NCBI GenBank assembly: GCA_025738555.1
Contig: JAOVFP010000015.1
Coordinates: 1,426,001-1,490,000, forward strand
Reading direction: 5' to 3'
DNA from: Cyathus striatus
Taxonomy: Eukaryota > Basidiomycota > Agaricomycetes > Agaricales > Nidulariaceae
DNA: 64,000 nucleotides
Positions 46,952 to 58,112 of the stretch are shown piece after piece. Position numbers and translations under genes: made by a program. The notes beneath the pieces are model-generated. The model saw only the letters and a list, made by a program, of their open reading frames with translations. It made no database searches and was not told the DNA's origin. Positions within the stretch are counted from its first letter, which is position 1. Every line of letters begins with the position of its first letter.

Positions 46952-48740
46952 ATGCCGATGTCGTTTGGACACAGAAACTCCCAGTATTCGCATCCTCCAC
47001 TACCCTCCACCGGCTCATCAATGCATCACCAGAAACCGATACGCGTGATGATACGTCCTCACATCGGCCACGATGACAACGACCCCCCCTCTTTCTTCAT
47101 TTCCCATAACCCACTGCGGCTGCTATAGTACGGTCTTCGATCTACGCGCCCAAGTCGTGTTTATCTCCAGTTTCACTTGCCGCTCCCCAGTCCTGTTGGC
47201 TAACGGCTGGCCATGGACATTACCTATTGCGTTCACACCATTGTCGGCAAACGCGACCTGATACATGCACTACATAATCCACTGAGTGGACAGCGCCTCC
47301 CCCTCCATATTTTAGATATTTCGATCTCGAACGAGGCCAGAATCGGATGCTTTCTAAGTCACCACTACCAAACTACTGTCCCTTCGACGCCTCCAACTTC
47401 GGCCCCACCAACTCGACGTGTCAAGACTTACTTTCTCCTTCAGCTGGGAGATCTCAAGATATTGCACCCTCCAGTAGTGGCGGGATTAGCATTCCATGCA
47501 AGAGCTCAGCACCGGCGCCCCTATGAACACCGACAAATCCCAATAGGACTGCGGATAGCGCTAACGATGGGCACCCCCCTCGCGACATGTCGAAGCGTAA
47601 CAGTAGGAATAGGAGTTCAGGAAGGATGCTTGTGGGGGGGTAGTGTTTGCTCTCTCGTTTTAGGGGTTACAAGTGCTGATGCAATGAAGACTTTTAGGAG
47701 AGGTGAATATGAGGGTGGCTCGAATGCTTGGGGTAACCTTCGTTCCGGGGCTGAGCTAGAGGATTGACAGCCGAGGCTCGGGGCATGCGATCGTGAGGAT
47801 TGACTAGGTGTGTATCCCTTCTCTTGCTTTTTTCCCTTCTTGTATGCGCGCCACTGTGCTGCGTTGCGTACTTGAGATCCCCTCGAGTACCAGCGCCCGT
47901 TCTTTGTCCTCCCATCCTCTACCCTCGCCTTCTTCGTAACATCATACTCACTCCCCCTTCTGCAGGTCAAAAAAGGATCAGTCATGTATGACCCCCACAC
48001 CCGCGAGTTCTAGAGTGAGTATTACTTCACTATCTCGTCTGGCCTTCATATATGCGCGCTGCAGTGTTCCTCAGCCCTGCTTACTCGAGCCAGGCCAGTA
48101 CCATCACATACGTCCACCGCTGTCTGAAACTTCCATCTTACTCTCTCCACAACTCCACGCTCACGCCTCTTCCTGCGGGTGAAAAGGCCTCTGTCTTGTA
48201 TGAGCGAGCTGTGGGAGCTGATTCGTTGGGGTCTTTGAAGAGAGAAGGAAGAAGGTGGCTCGAAGCCGGGAACAATCTCCACGTGTAGGCCAGAAGGCGG
48301 ATGCACGCGAGGTCGAAGCTACGTTCGCGAGATTGTTAGGGTGAGTATTCATTTTCTTGCTTTTCTTGCCTTTGTGCATGGATGCCGGGCTACAGTATCC
48401 TTAGGCCTTCTTACTTGAGGCATCATTCGAGTACCACCGTGCACACGCTTTGTTCTTTCGCCTTCTCACTCTTCCCTCTCGCCTCCCTTCCTTCTTCCCT
48501 CTTCTAAAGTTTTACCCTCTTCTCTCGCTCTACCTTTTCTCCCTCCCCTCTCACTCACCCTTTCACTCTTTCCCCACTCGTAACCTCATACTCATGCCTC
48601 TTTCTAAGTACAGGTCAACAAGGCCTCAATCACGCCGATTCTTACACCTGTGAGTCCAGTGGGTTCGGATTCGTGACGATGTAAGCGTCCAAAGAAGCCG
48701 ATGCTGCCATATTACCGCCCTCAGCACTACCGATTCTGCG
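46952..48740 (+). pseudogene. Tra2/SR-like remnant, copy R5
   Basis: Starts MPMSFGHRNSQYSHPPLPS at 46952. Next come the ITYCVHTIVGKRDLIHAL block (47220-47275) and an RS-like segment with poor conservation (about 47540-47640, ending gggggtagtg). Then come fragments of the RRM with VKKGSVMYDPHTREF (about 47966-48010) and GEKASVLYERAVGADSLGSLKREGRRWLEAGNNLHV (split across 48178-48286). A late piece VNKASITPI...PVSPVGSDS at about 48613-48680 is frame-shifted. Closest to copy R7. Stops and shifts throughout. Confidence 0.55.
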
Positions 48741-48903
48741 AAAGGTCCGAGGGAAATCACGAAACTGTACTATATTGCATAAGTTAAGTACCGCTTATCA
48801 GACACTATACAAATAGCAGTACAATCCAAAGCATCAGTTCCGAAATCAACAAAGCGTGACAAACTACCGCTACACAAGACTTCTTAACCATGCAAGGCAT
48901 GTT

Positions 48904-51538
48904 TTAGTAGGGCATGGAAAGCCATGCAAGTCTGATGTCGCAAAAATAATTGGAATAACCTGGTACGTTTTCAATGGCCGCGCACCGTGCTTTCAAAAAC
49001 GCCTTCTGCCATGCATTAATAATGCTTTCAGGAGGTTTTGGTGATTTCTATACCATTTCCGTTAGATGTGCCACATGATATTAATTAAGTGAATAGTAAC
49101 CTTTAGCCAAGTTAATAAATCTACTTCTACCTCATATGTAAGAGATTTGTTGAGAGAATCGTTGTCATGGAATTCTTGAGCTGCAGATTCCAGTGCCATC
49201 AGAAGTGCAGGTGTTGCACTTTGGTTTTGTTCAAGCAGAGACTTGGCCCACACGTTCAAGAAGTAGGCATCCTCGGACCAAGAAAATCGGGGTTGCAGTA
49301 GTATAAAATGAATTAGACTGATGTGTGCATTTTCGAAGTCGTCCGATGTGCAATGGAAATTTCCAGAAAACTGGGGATTAAGTAAAAATATCAAAGATGT
49401 GTTTCGATGCAAGTCGCAAAGAGAATTTATATCGGACAGCATTTCACGGGATAATTTGAGATCAGGAATGATTCCTGCGCTGAACAGACTGGATCTAGTC
49501 AGAGAATGTAAGGGAATGATGACATGTAAAGCAGCCAATCGCTTCACGGCGGCATCATTGTTGTATGATTTTAAATGTTTGAGCCAAAGAGGAAAGATAA
49601 TTGATGTACGAAATATCCGAATGTCCTGGTGTGTCTAAAAAAAGAAGTATCAGAATCAATTACCTGTTCAATAAAAGTAGGACAACTTGCCTTATGAGAT
49701 CGAAGCCATAAATAATTCATGGATCTAAGAATTCCCACAGATGGTAAGCAATTATTCACAAGGGCTTTAGTAAACTCTACAGCTTGAGCATCCCTCTTAA
49801 GTCCAAGGATGTCAGTGGCCTGTTGAAAATGCAAGTGACTTGAATGTTTTTGGGTGGCTGAGAAGAACATCTCTAAAGGCTGGAAGAAATTAGGAAATTC
49901 CATGAAATTACTGCTTCTGTCAATATGTTTGCATAAGCAGAAAAAGCATAGAACCAGCCAACTGTGAGACATTAGAACATATATCTTCTGGAAAATATGA
50001 CTACATACCATATTGTTCTACTGTTTCACACCCAGGGCAAGTAATAAATTTTATGCATGACTGAGCAATGTTTGTATGAGTCACTTGTAGGTCTACATGG
50101 AAGTGTTTTGATCGCTCTCTTGAGGTTAAAAAGTCATGGAATGACTTGTGATGAAACTGAAACAAAGATTTATCACTGTAAGACTCAGATCCTATGTTTA
50201 GATCAATGAGAGAATGAAGGTTATTTAATGCAAAAAATGCTTCTCCTGGTGGGAGGGATAATAACTGCTCCACAACGAGAAACAGTCTATTTAGATTCCA
50301 ATTCACTGCTTTTGTAATTGGAAATGATAAATCATGATGAGAATATGATATACTGTTGCCAACTTCCATTATGGCAAGTATATATCCCAATACTTTGGTA
50401 GTTCTTTCAGGTTCCTCCACTCTTGACAATATTTCATGATAAAGGAGGTCAAGGTCTGCAAGAGGAGAGCTATTCCTGTTATCTTGAATTCCAAGCACAA
50501 TTTCAAGTTGAGCATTGGGATTGTGGTGGGGACTAGAAATAAACTTCATCACCGTGGCTGCATAAATGAATTGCCCTGAAGATCGCTCAACAAGTTTCCA
50601 TATGCTAGATGGGGATGGCCATGGTCGAGAAACTGATCTAAGAGCTGCTTTGAATCGGCGATCATTTAAAATGCAGGAAAATCCACTCTCAAGCACAGTT
50701 TGAATATCCTGTGAGGTTCCTCTAATGTTGGACAATGAGATAAGCTGCGCCACAGAAACAATCTCCTTGGTATCCCAGACTTCTTTTAGATGGAGTTCTG
50801 GACGACTGGTGATGAAAAATCCTAGGGGAAAGTCGTCACGATGAGCAGCTTTAGCTAGCAAGCGAAGCACTGATATTTGCATCTTTGTATCAACACATTC
50901 ATCTAGTCCATCAATAACTATGACACCTTTGAGGAGTTGTTCACCAGATGTAACAAGGTGGAGACATGGCTCCAAAATGAGCTTTTGAAATTGACGCTCT
51001 AATGGAGCATCAAATAGTAATCGAGAATTTTGTTGTATCTCTGTTGCAATGTATTTCGCGAGTTCACCATTCAGCATTGCAAGCTGATGTGCTATAGTTG
51101 TGAAGAGTTTCTTCGCATTATTTCGATCTTGTGATCCTTTCCAGAAGAAGAAGCTGGCGCCTAGAAATTCGGCAGAAGCAGCCTCCTTGCAAACAGTTCG
51201 TGCGATACAGGACTTTCCAGCCCCCGCAGGCCCGTGCAGATATAGTATACCAGTTTCTTTGTCAGGTTCTCTAATCCACTGATTGATATCGCTGAGAAGT
51301 TGTTTGCGAGTATCCTGGTGACATTTAGGCGCATCGTACTGTTCTCCTGAGTCATGAGCAGCACCCATGGCAACAAATTGCGACAGGCATTGGAGTGCTG
51401 GTATAACAAGTAAGTCACATGTGCACCACAAAGACTTCTAGCAGTGATCATCGCACCATCCCCCCCATTATTTATATGATTATCCACAAATGTTGCTCCG
51501 CTTATGACGAAATTCGATGCATATGGGAAATATGACAT
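48904..51538 (-). pseudogene. NACHT NTPase copy E, nearly intact with frame damage
   Basis: Exons: 51538-51457 (MSYFPYASNFVISGATFVDN...), 51397-50009 (NACHT core, full and open: GPAGAGKSCIARTV, VIDGLDEC, ITSRPE), 49961-49691, 49634-49101, 49047-48904. Two faults are seen. Exon 3 has five T where paralogues have six (CTATGCTTTTTCTGC), shifting the frame soon after the exon 2 junction. Exon 5 has a short insertion (a local repeat of CTTGCATGG) that brings in TAA at 48904-48906 and removes the CPTKTC ending. Intron 3 starts with GC (AAG/GCAAGT), a known rare donor type, instead of GT as in paralogues. If the T run is a sequencing error, the gene could still make a C-terminally altered protein. 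Confidence 0.8.
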
Positions 51539-52258
51539 GTTGCAGCAGGGGTGGAAAGGTCCTGTCATCACATTTTGGAAGTATATATACAGTCGGTACA
51601 TGTGACACGCACTGCAAATCATAATATAAGCACCTAAAAATAAAGATCTTGTGGTCGCATGCAACACTTCACGAGGTAGGACGTGTCCGAAGGTCCAAAA
51701 CCTTCAGTGCGCAGTTCTATTTTCATCGTTCGAGCCTGACAGTCAGAATTTTGTTACGTTCATATTTCCTGTCTTTGATCTGTATCTATCATATTCCGGG
51801 ATCGTAACTACTAAACTTCCGTGACCACTAGCCCAAATATAACGCGTGATAAGTTAATTGTATAGCCTCAAAAAGAAGTCCGAAAAATGTTTGACGAATT
51901 TTGGAGGAATTTCAACCAAATTTGAACTTGAAGGATGTTCAAACTTAGGCTTCAAGGAATGTTGCCCTCGAGTCGATCATCGACATTACTATTAGGCCTA
52001 ACCTGGTACGAAGTCTTTAGAGATGTTGGGATAGTGTTGGTAGGTCGAAATTTTCTCGTAGGTGGATGAAGTGGGACGGTGAATGTATGCATCCTGTTGA
52101 AACAAAATGAAGAAAATGGGAAGAGAATGGCAAGAGTCCAGTGCCAGTCTCTCGAGTCGGTCTTGAACGTGAAGATTACGTAAACTAACGTTGGGCTTCT
52201 CCGAGCTCTCGTCTCGTTCGCATTCTGATTCTTGAACCGCTCTAGTCTAGTTTGCGCC
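51539..52258. other. Upstream region of NACHT E and leader of Tra2-like copy R6
   Basis: No intact gene. 51539-51860 resembles upstream DNA of the other NACHT copies (catatataca-type TATA, taacgcgtgataagttaattgta). From about 52040 it resembles the Tra2-like leaders (ctcgtaggtggat, gattacgtaa). Block U is missing here. Confidence 0.45.
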
Positions 52259-53960
52259 ATGCCAACATTTTTTCGCAGCAACTCTGACTCCTAATATCCT
52301 CGTCCTCTACCACCCCCCACACAGTAATGGATACATCCACAGCATCAGCTACGACCACCACGAGCTCTTTACTGGCATAACCCACCGCGAGTTGCAACTG
52401 GTGTGTTCTTCGCTCTACCCACACCTTCCACGCACCATTCGTATTCAATATCCAGTTTGCTCCCACCGCTCCAGCTCTATTGGCCAGGGCCTCGGCAAGA
52501 GACTTCACTCCCGCGTTCACTCCATATGGACCTTGTATTTTTCCTGCCATTTTGATCTCGAAAGAGGTCAGCGTCTGATGATATTTCAGACTTTCCCCCT
52601 TCCTCGTTGTATTCCTATCACCCCACTATGGCCCCTTTCGACGTCTCCAACATTGGCATCACCAACTCGACGCGTCAAGACTCTCACTTTCTCCGACAGC
52701 CGGGAAATCTCAAGACATCGCGTCCTCTAGTAATGCGGGGTTAGTATCCCTGTGCAAGAACTCAGCACTGGTGCCCCTATGAACACTGACGACCCCCATT
52801 GGACTACGAATAGCGTTAATGGCTGGCGTTCTTCTCGCGATACGCCGAGATGTAGCAGTAGGGCTAGGAGTCTGGAAGCGATGTTCGTGGAGAGTAAGCT
52901 CTTTTGCGTTCTAGGAGTTGCGGGTGCTGACGCGCTGGGGTGTTCTAGGAGAGGTGGAAAAGAAGGCGAAACGAACACTGGGGGAGCCGGGGATCGGGGC
53001 TGCAATCGTGAGGATTGGCAAGGTGTGTATCCTGTCTCTTCCTTTTCTCCCCTTTGTGTATGTGCGCTATTGTGTAGCGCTGCGTTGCGTACTTGGGATC
53101 TCTCGAGTATCCGCCCTTTTTCCTCCATCCTCTCCTCCCCCTCCTTCGTAACTTCATACTCATGCCCCCTCTCACAGGTCAAAAGGCATCAGTCATGCAT
53201 ATCCCCTCACCCGCGAGTCCCAGGGTGAGTTTTGCTTCTCTATCTTTTCGTGTCGTGGTATATGCGCACTACGGTGTTCCTCGTCCCTACTTGCTCGAGG
53301 CCCCTGACTAGCACCAGCGCATACATCCTTTGTCCTCCCAGTCTTCTCTCGCACTCTCTCTGTAACTCCATACTCACATCTCCTGCAGTTGGAATAGACC
53401 TTTGCCATGTACAAGCGAGCTGTAGGAGCTGGTTCGTTGGTGCTTTTACGAGATCTTAAGAAGGTACCTCGAACTCGGGGAACAGTCTCCATGTTTACGG
53501 GCTGAGCCACAAGACAAATGCACGCGAGCTCGAAGCTACGTTCATGAGGACTGGTAGGGTGAGTATTTCTTGTTTCCTATTCGAGTACCAGCGTGTACGC
53601 CCCCCTTTCTTACATCCTCTCGTCTCTTCTCACCTTCCCTCTCACTTTTCTCTCGATGTCCCCTCTCTCCTTTCCCCCTCTCCTTTCTATCACTCTCTTC
53701 GTTCGTAACATCATGCTCACGCCTCTTACAGGTCAAAGTGGCCCCTGTTACGACTCCCAGTATCTGTCATCCTTCCATCCCACTCTATCCGTAAACCCAT
53801 GCTCAGGCTTCTTACAGCTTAAAAGGCATCTGTCATGTACGACCCTACCCACATCTCAAGGCTCAGGGTTCGTGACGTTGGAGAAGACGATACACCATTA
53901 CCGCTTTTAACGCCACCGAGAGTTTGGGAAACGGAGTTACTGTTGACAACGTCTTGATTA
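52259..53960 (+). pseudogene. Tra2/SR-like remnant, copy R6
   Basis: Start ATG 52259 (gcgccATGccaacatttt), quickly frame-shifted. It keeps the middle block (VCSSLYPHLPRTIRIQYPVCSHRSS), a DDPHWTTNSVNGWRSSRDTP...SRARSLEAM RS-like segment near 52785-52890, and several partial RRM exons each ending in a GTGAGT donor (53224, 53560). Acceptors such as ctcacag/GTCAAAAGGCATCAGTCATG are kept. The final piece has TVDNVLIMQ (about 53940-53970), the RRM end. It is heavily decayed. Confidence 0.5.
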
Positions 53961-54154
53961 TGCAGGCCCATTGCGGACGAGGGCCCGTCTTGCTCCACGA
54001 CCTGCTATTTCCTTTTCTTTGTCGCTTTGTGCCTGTCCTGGACTAAATGCACCTCGATGACGTTGATTCATGTTATACATCTCATGCGCAAGGATACCAC
54101 CCTCACTCCGCCGATACCACGACTCTCACAAGCGTTCTTCCGATAATTTACGCC

Positions 54155-56390
54155 ATGCCGATGTCGTTTGGACACAGCAACTCCCAGTATCCGCATTCTC
54201 CACTACCCTCCACTGGATCACCACTAGAAACCGATATGCATGATGATACGTCCTCACATCGGCCACGATGACAACGACCCCCGCCAATTTCTAAATCCCC
54301 CTCTTTCTTCATTTCCCATAACCCACTGCGGCTGCTATAGTCTTAGACCTACGTGCCCAAGTCATGTTTTATCTCCAGTTTCACTTGCGGCTCCCCAGTC
54401 CTGTTGGCCGACTGGCCATGGTCATTACTTATTGCGTTCACTCCATTGTCGACAAACGCGACCTGATACACGCACTACATGATCCACTGAGTGGACAGCG
54501 CCTTCCCCTCCATCTTTTAGATATTTCGATCTCGAACGAGGCCAGCGTCAGATGCTCTCTAAGTCACCACCACCAAACTACCGCCCCTTCGAGTCTCGAC
54601 GCCTCCAACATTGGCATCACCTACTCGACGGGCCAAGCCTTACTTTCTCCCTCAGCTGGGAGACCTCAAGATATTGCACCCTCCAGTAGTGGCGGGATTA
54701 ACATTCGTGCAGGAGTTCAGCACCAGCGCCCCTATGAACACCGACGACCCCAATAGGACCGCGGATAGCGCTAACGATGGGCGCTCCCTCGCGATGCGTC
54801 AAGGCGTAACAGTAGGAGTAAGAGTCTAGGAAGGATGCTTGTGGGGGGTAAGTGTTTGCTCTCTCGTTTTAGGGGTTGCAAGTGCTGATGCGATGGGACT
54901 TTTAGGAGAGGTGGATATGAGGGTGGCTCAAATGCTTGAGACAACTTACGCTTCGGGACTGAGCTAGAGGATTGACAGCCGGGGTTCGGAGCTGCGATCG
55001 TGAGGATTGACAAGGTGAGTATCCTTTCTCTTACTCTGTTCCCTTCTTGTATACGCGCCACTGTGTTGCGTTGCGTACTTGAGATCCCCTCGAGTACCAG
55101 CACCCGTTCTTTGTCCTCCCATCCTCTACTCTCGCCTTCTTCGTAACATCATACTCATTCCCCCTTCTACAGGTCAAAAAAGGATCAGTCATGCATGACC
55201 CCCACACCCGCGAGTTCCAGAGTGAGTATTACTTCACTATCTCGTCTGGCCTTCATATATATGCGCGCTGCAGTGTTCCTCAGTCCTGCTTGCTCGAGCC
55301 AGGCCAGCACCATCACATACGTCCACCGCTGTCTGAAACTTCCATCTTACCCTCTCCACAACTCCACGCTCGCGCTTCCTCCTGCAGGTGAAAAGGCCTC
55401 TGTCTTGTATGAGCGAGCTGTGGGAGCTGATTCGTTGGGGTCTTTGAAGAGAGAAGGAAGAGGGTGGCTCGAAGCCGGGAACAATCTCCACGTGTAGGCC
55501 AGAAGGCGGATGCATGCGAGCTCAAAGCTACGTTCACTAGATTGGTAGGGTGAGTATTCGCTTTTTGCTTTTTTTGCCTTCGTGCATGGATGCCGGGCTA
55601 CAGTATCCTTTGGCCTTCTTACTTGAGGTACCATTCGAGTACCACCGTGTACATGCATTGTTTTTTCGCCTTCTCACTCTTCCCTCTCGCCTCCCTTCCT
55701 TCTTCCCTCTTCTAAAGTTTTACCCTCTTCTCTCGCCCTCTTCTCTCGCCCTACCTTTTCTCCCTCCCCTGTCACCCGCCCTTTCACTCTTTCCTCACTC
55801 GTAACTTCATACTCACGCCTCTTTCCAAGTAAAGGTCAACAAGGCCTTAGTCACGCACGATTCTCACACTCGTGAGTCCAGTGGGTTCGGATTCGTGACA
55901 ATGGAGGCATCCAAGGAAGACGGTGCCGCCATTACCGCCCTCAACACTACTGAGATTCTGCGAACGGTCATTGCTACTGAAAAGGTCACTCTCATTCTTC
56001 TTCGCTTCCGTGAGCGGCTGCTGACTGGCTCTACTCTATTCTACCCTACAGTCGATTGCTCGTTAATCCTACGTTGACCATTGTCAACCTACTCGCTGAA
56101 TCCCTTGACGTCTTGACCACGTAGACCCGCCGTGGCCGCTCAAGGATGACCATGCCTTGCCGATACTACCGCCCTCCCAAACGGGGTGACTATGAGCTCT
56201 TTCTCAAATGCAGAACAACTAAGAGACCTACGACTCCCGCTGCTCGAAGGCTACGATAACCGTAGACGAGGTGGGAGGGACTATGGCAGATGTGGCACCA
56301 CGATGATTATACAGATCAGGATAGGGATGGTGAACGCGGCTATGGGGATGGTAGCGGTAGAAAGAGATTACGAGAGGGATGGGAATAGGA
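54155..56390 (+). pseudogene. Tra2/SR-like remnant, copy R7
   Basis: Begins MPMSFGHSNSQYPHSPLPSTG at 54155. The middle block at 54364-54756 stays open (FYLQFHLRLPSPVGRLAMVITYC, then RDLIHALHDPLSGQRLP). An RS-like exon ends at GTAAGTG near 54850. RRM pieces include VKKGSVMHDPHTREFQ (about 55176-55220), GEKASVLYERAVGADSL (55390-55440) and FGFVTMEASKEDGAAITALNTTEILRTVIATEK (split across 55884-55985), which is a good RNP1 half. A decayed Arg/Gly tail (56280-56390) is cut by the LINE fragment. It and R5 share the same arrangement. Confidence 0.6.
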
Positions 56391-56980
56391 TGGACTGTTC
56401 GGCAAAGCCGACAATCCCCTCTGCCCCTCCTGCCGCCATAAACCAGAGACTGTCAACCACTTTCTCTTCCACTGCCACTCCTTCAACACGGCCAGACTCA
56501 CCCTCGCACACCGCTGCAAACTACCTCTACACCGCCTGACACTCAAATCTATACTTGCATCACCCACTCGACTCGCCGCTCTGTTCCGTTATGTCAACGA
56601 TACCACCCGCTTCCGACGCAGTATCGGCTTCCTACCAGAATGGGACCCACCCAATGAATGACCATACCACCAAACCCAAGCCGTCTCAGTAATATGCCCT
56701 GCCCCGTGATGTAGATAAAATCCTCACCACCAACCATAAATTAGCCGTGGAGCTTCACATGGGCGCGTCGTCTTAGCAGAGACAAGCCCCTCCCAACCTC
56801 CGGACCCCGTCCCGAGTCATTTTACGTACAGACCATTACTTCACCCAATATACAGTAGCCACCGATACACCACCAACTATGTATCCGTTTGCCCACCGAC
56901 GTCCACCGGGTCAAACGTCAATTCTATTCTTATACGCCTTCGCTCTCGCTGCGCGCTTACACGGATTGCTCTTTCACGTG
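56391..56980 (+). mobile_element. 5'-truncated LINE (non-LTR retrotransposon) 3' end
   Basis: The frame from about 56395 to TGA 56657-56659 reads LFGKADNPLCPSCRHKPET, then VNHFLFHCHSFNTARL, ending FRRSIGFLPEWDPPNE. CPxC...ETVNHFLFxC...R is the zinc-knuckle-like motif at the C-terminus of LINE ORF2 proteins of fungi. About 320 bp of 3' UTR follows, up to the point where Tra2-like 3' flank (gtgtcagaagatgggtaatg) resumes. The reverse transcriptase itself is absent, as is usual for truncated LINE insertions. Confidence 0.75.
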
Positions 56981-57500
56981 TCAGAAGATGGGTAATGATT
57001 ATTTCGTAGGTTGTGTTGTCTACGTCCGTTATACTTATTTTCTGTGTTTTATCCTTTCTGTGTCGTACTGTTTTGGACTTTTTTTGGTGTGTTGAGCTTG
57101 AGACTCAGGAGGCGAGAGGCGATGCTGTGTGGTTCATCATTCATGTGTTTATGACTTGTGTCGATGCTGCCAACTTACTGCAACTTTCCTTCATCTGGTT
57201 TCCATTTCCTTGATACTTGCTTTCTACACTCACGTTCATGTGCAAAAATTGGACTGTCATGGATGAAAACACTCTTTACATCTTCTTTGTCTCGGCGACT
57301 CCACAGCTATGAGGTCTCATACGCATCCTACGGCGAACTCAACCTTCTGGCATGTATCTCGGTTAAAAAGGGTTAGGATCACCAAGGTAACCTCAATTTA
57401 TGGTGACAGGAAGTTATATAAAGAAGTAAATGTGGGCATAGGGAGGTGTTGAAGTGTTTTACTTCGTTTCCCAGAAATTCCCTACTAAGCAATAATAAGT
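56981..57500. other. 3' flank of Tra2-like copy R7
   Basis: Counterpart of 15010-15300 behind copy R2. No gene is recognised. Confidence 0.4.
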
Positions 57501-58112
57501 AACATTTTGTTTCCATTATTTACGTTCTCTTCTCACCACACCAATGAGTCAAGTCATGAACCGTATTATGTCGCATAGCTTACCATTTATTATCCTGTAT
57601 ACGGGATTCAAATAGCAATACAATCATAAATATCTATCCCGAAATCAACTTGAAGCGACAATCTATCGTCCTATCTATCTCTTTGACCACCAAGGGCATG
57701 TTTTGGTAGGGCATAAATGTCTATAGTCGCAAAAATAGTTGTAGTAATCTGGTTTGTCATTTATGGCCGCATCCCGTGCTTTCGAAAATGCCTTTTGCCA
57801 TGCCTTACTGATGTGTTTAGGAGGATCTGGTAATTTCGTCCATCAATTGCCTTTCTTACCACTATTGCTACCGCTACCTATATTCTCTCCTTAACGCGGG
57901 AAATCATGAAATCGTACCATATGATATATCGCATAAGTTTTATCAAAAACTACACAAATAGCAGTACAATCAATTCTAAAATCAATGAAAAAGCAACAAT
58001 CTACCAGATGTGCCTCCTTGAGTTCATTATTGACCACCCAAGGCATGTTTTAGTAGGGCATGAATTTTTATCATACCAAAAATAATTATAGCAATTTGAC
58101 TTGTCCCTCTCA
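57501..58112 (-). repeat. Extra copies of the NACHT last exon and 3' UTR
   Basis: Downstream of NACHT F the last-exon sequence recurs. One unit (about 57841-57681) reads PDPPKHISKAWQKAFSKARDAA, then YFCDYRHLCPTKTCPWWSKR before a stop. A partial unit (about 58117-58020) reads DKSNCYNYFWYDKNSCPTKTC. Each is followed by the same 3' flank (actaaaacatgcc... cacaaatagcagtacaatca). With the exon of F itself this makes three copies in tandem. Confidence 0.75.

Noticed and set aside
54155..54756. Copy R7 as an intact gene of unknown function (open 130-codon block)
   Set aside because: The block exists in all seven copies, always with different frame breaks, and lies between the first exon and RS exon of the Tra2-like family.
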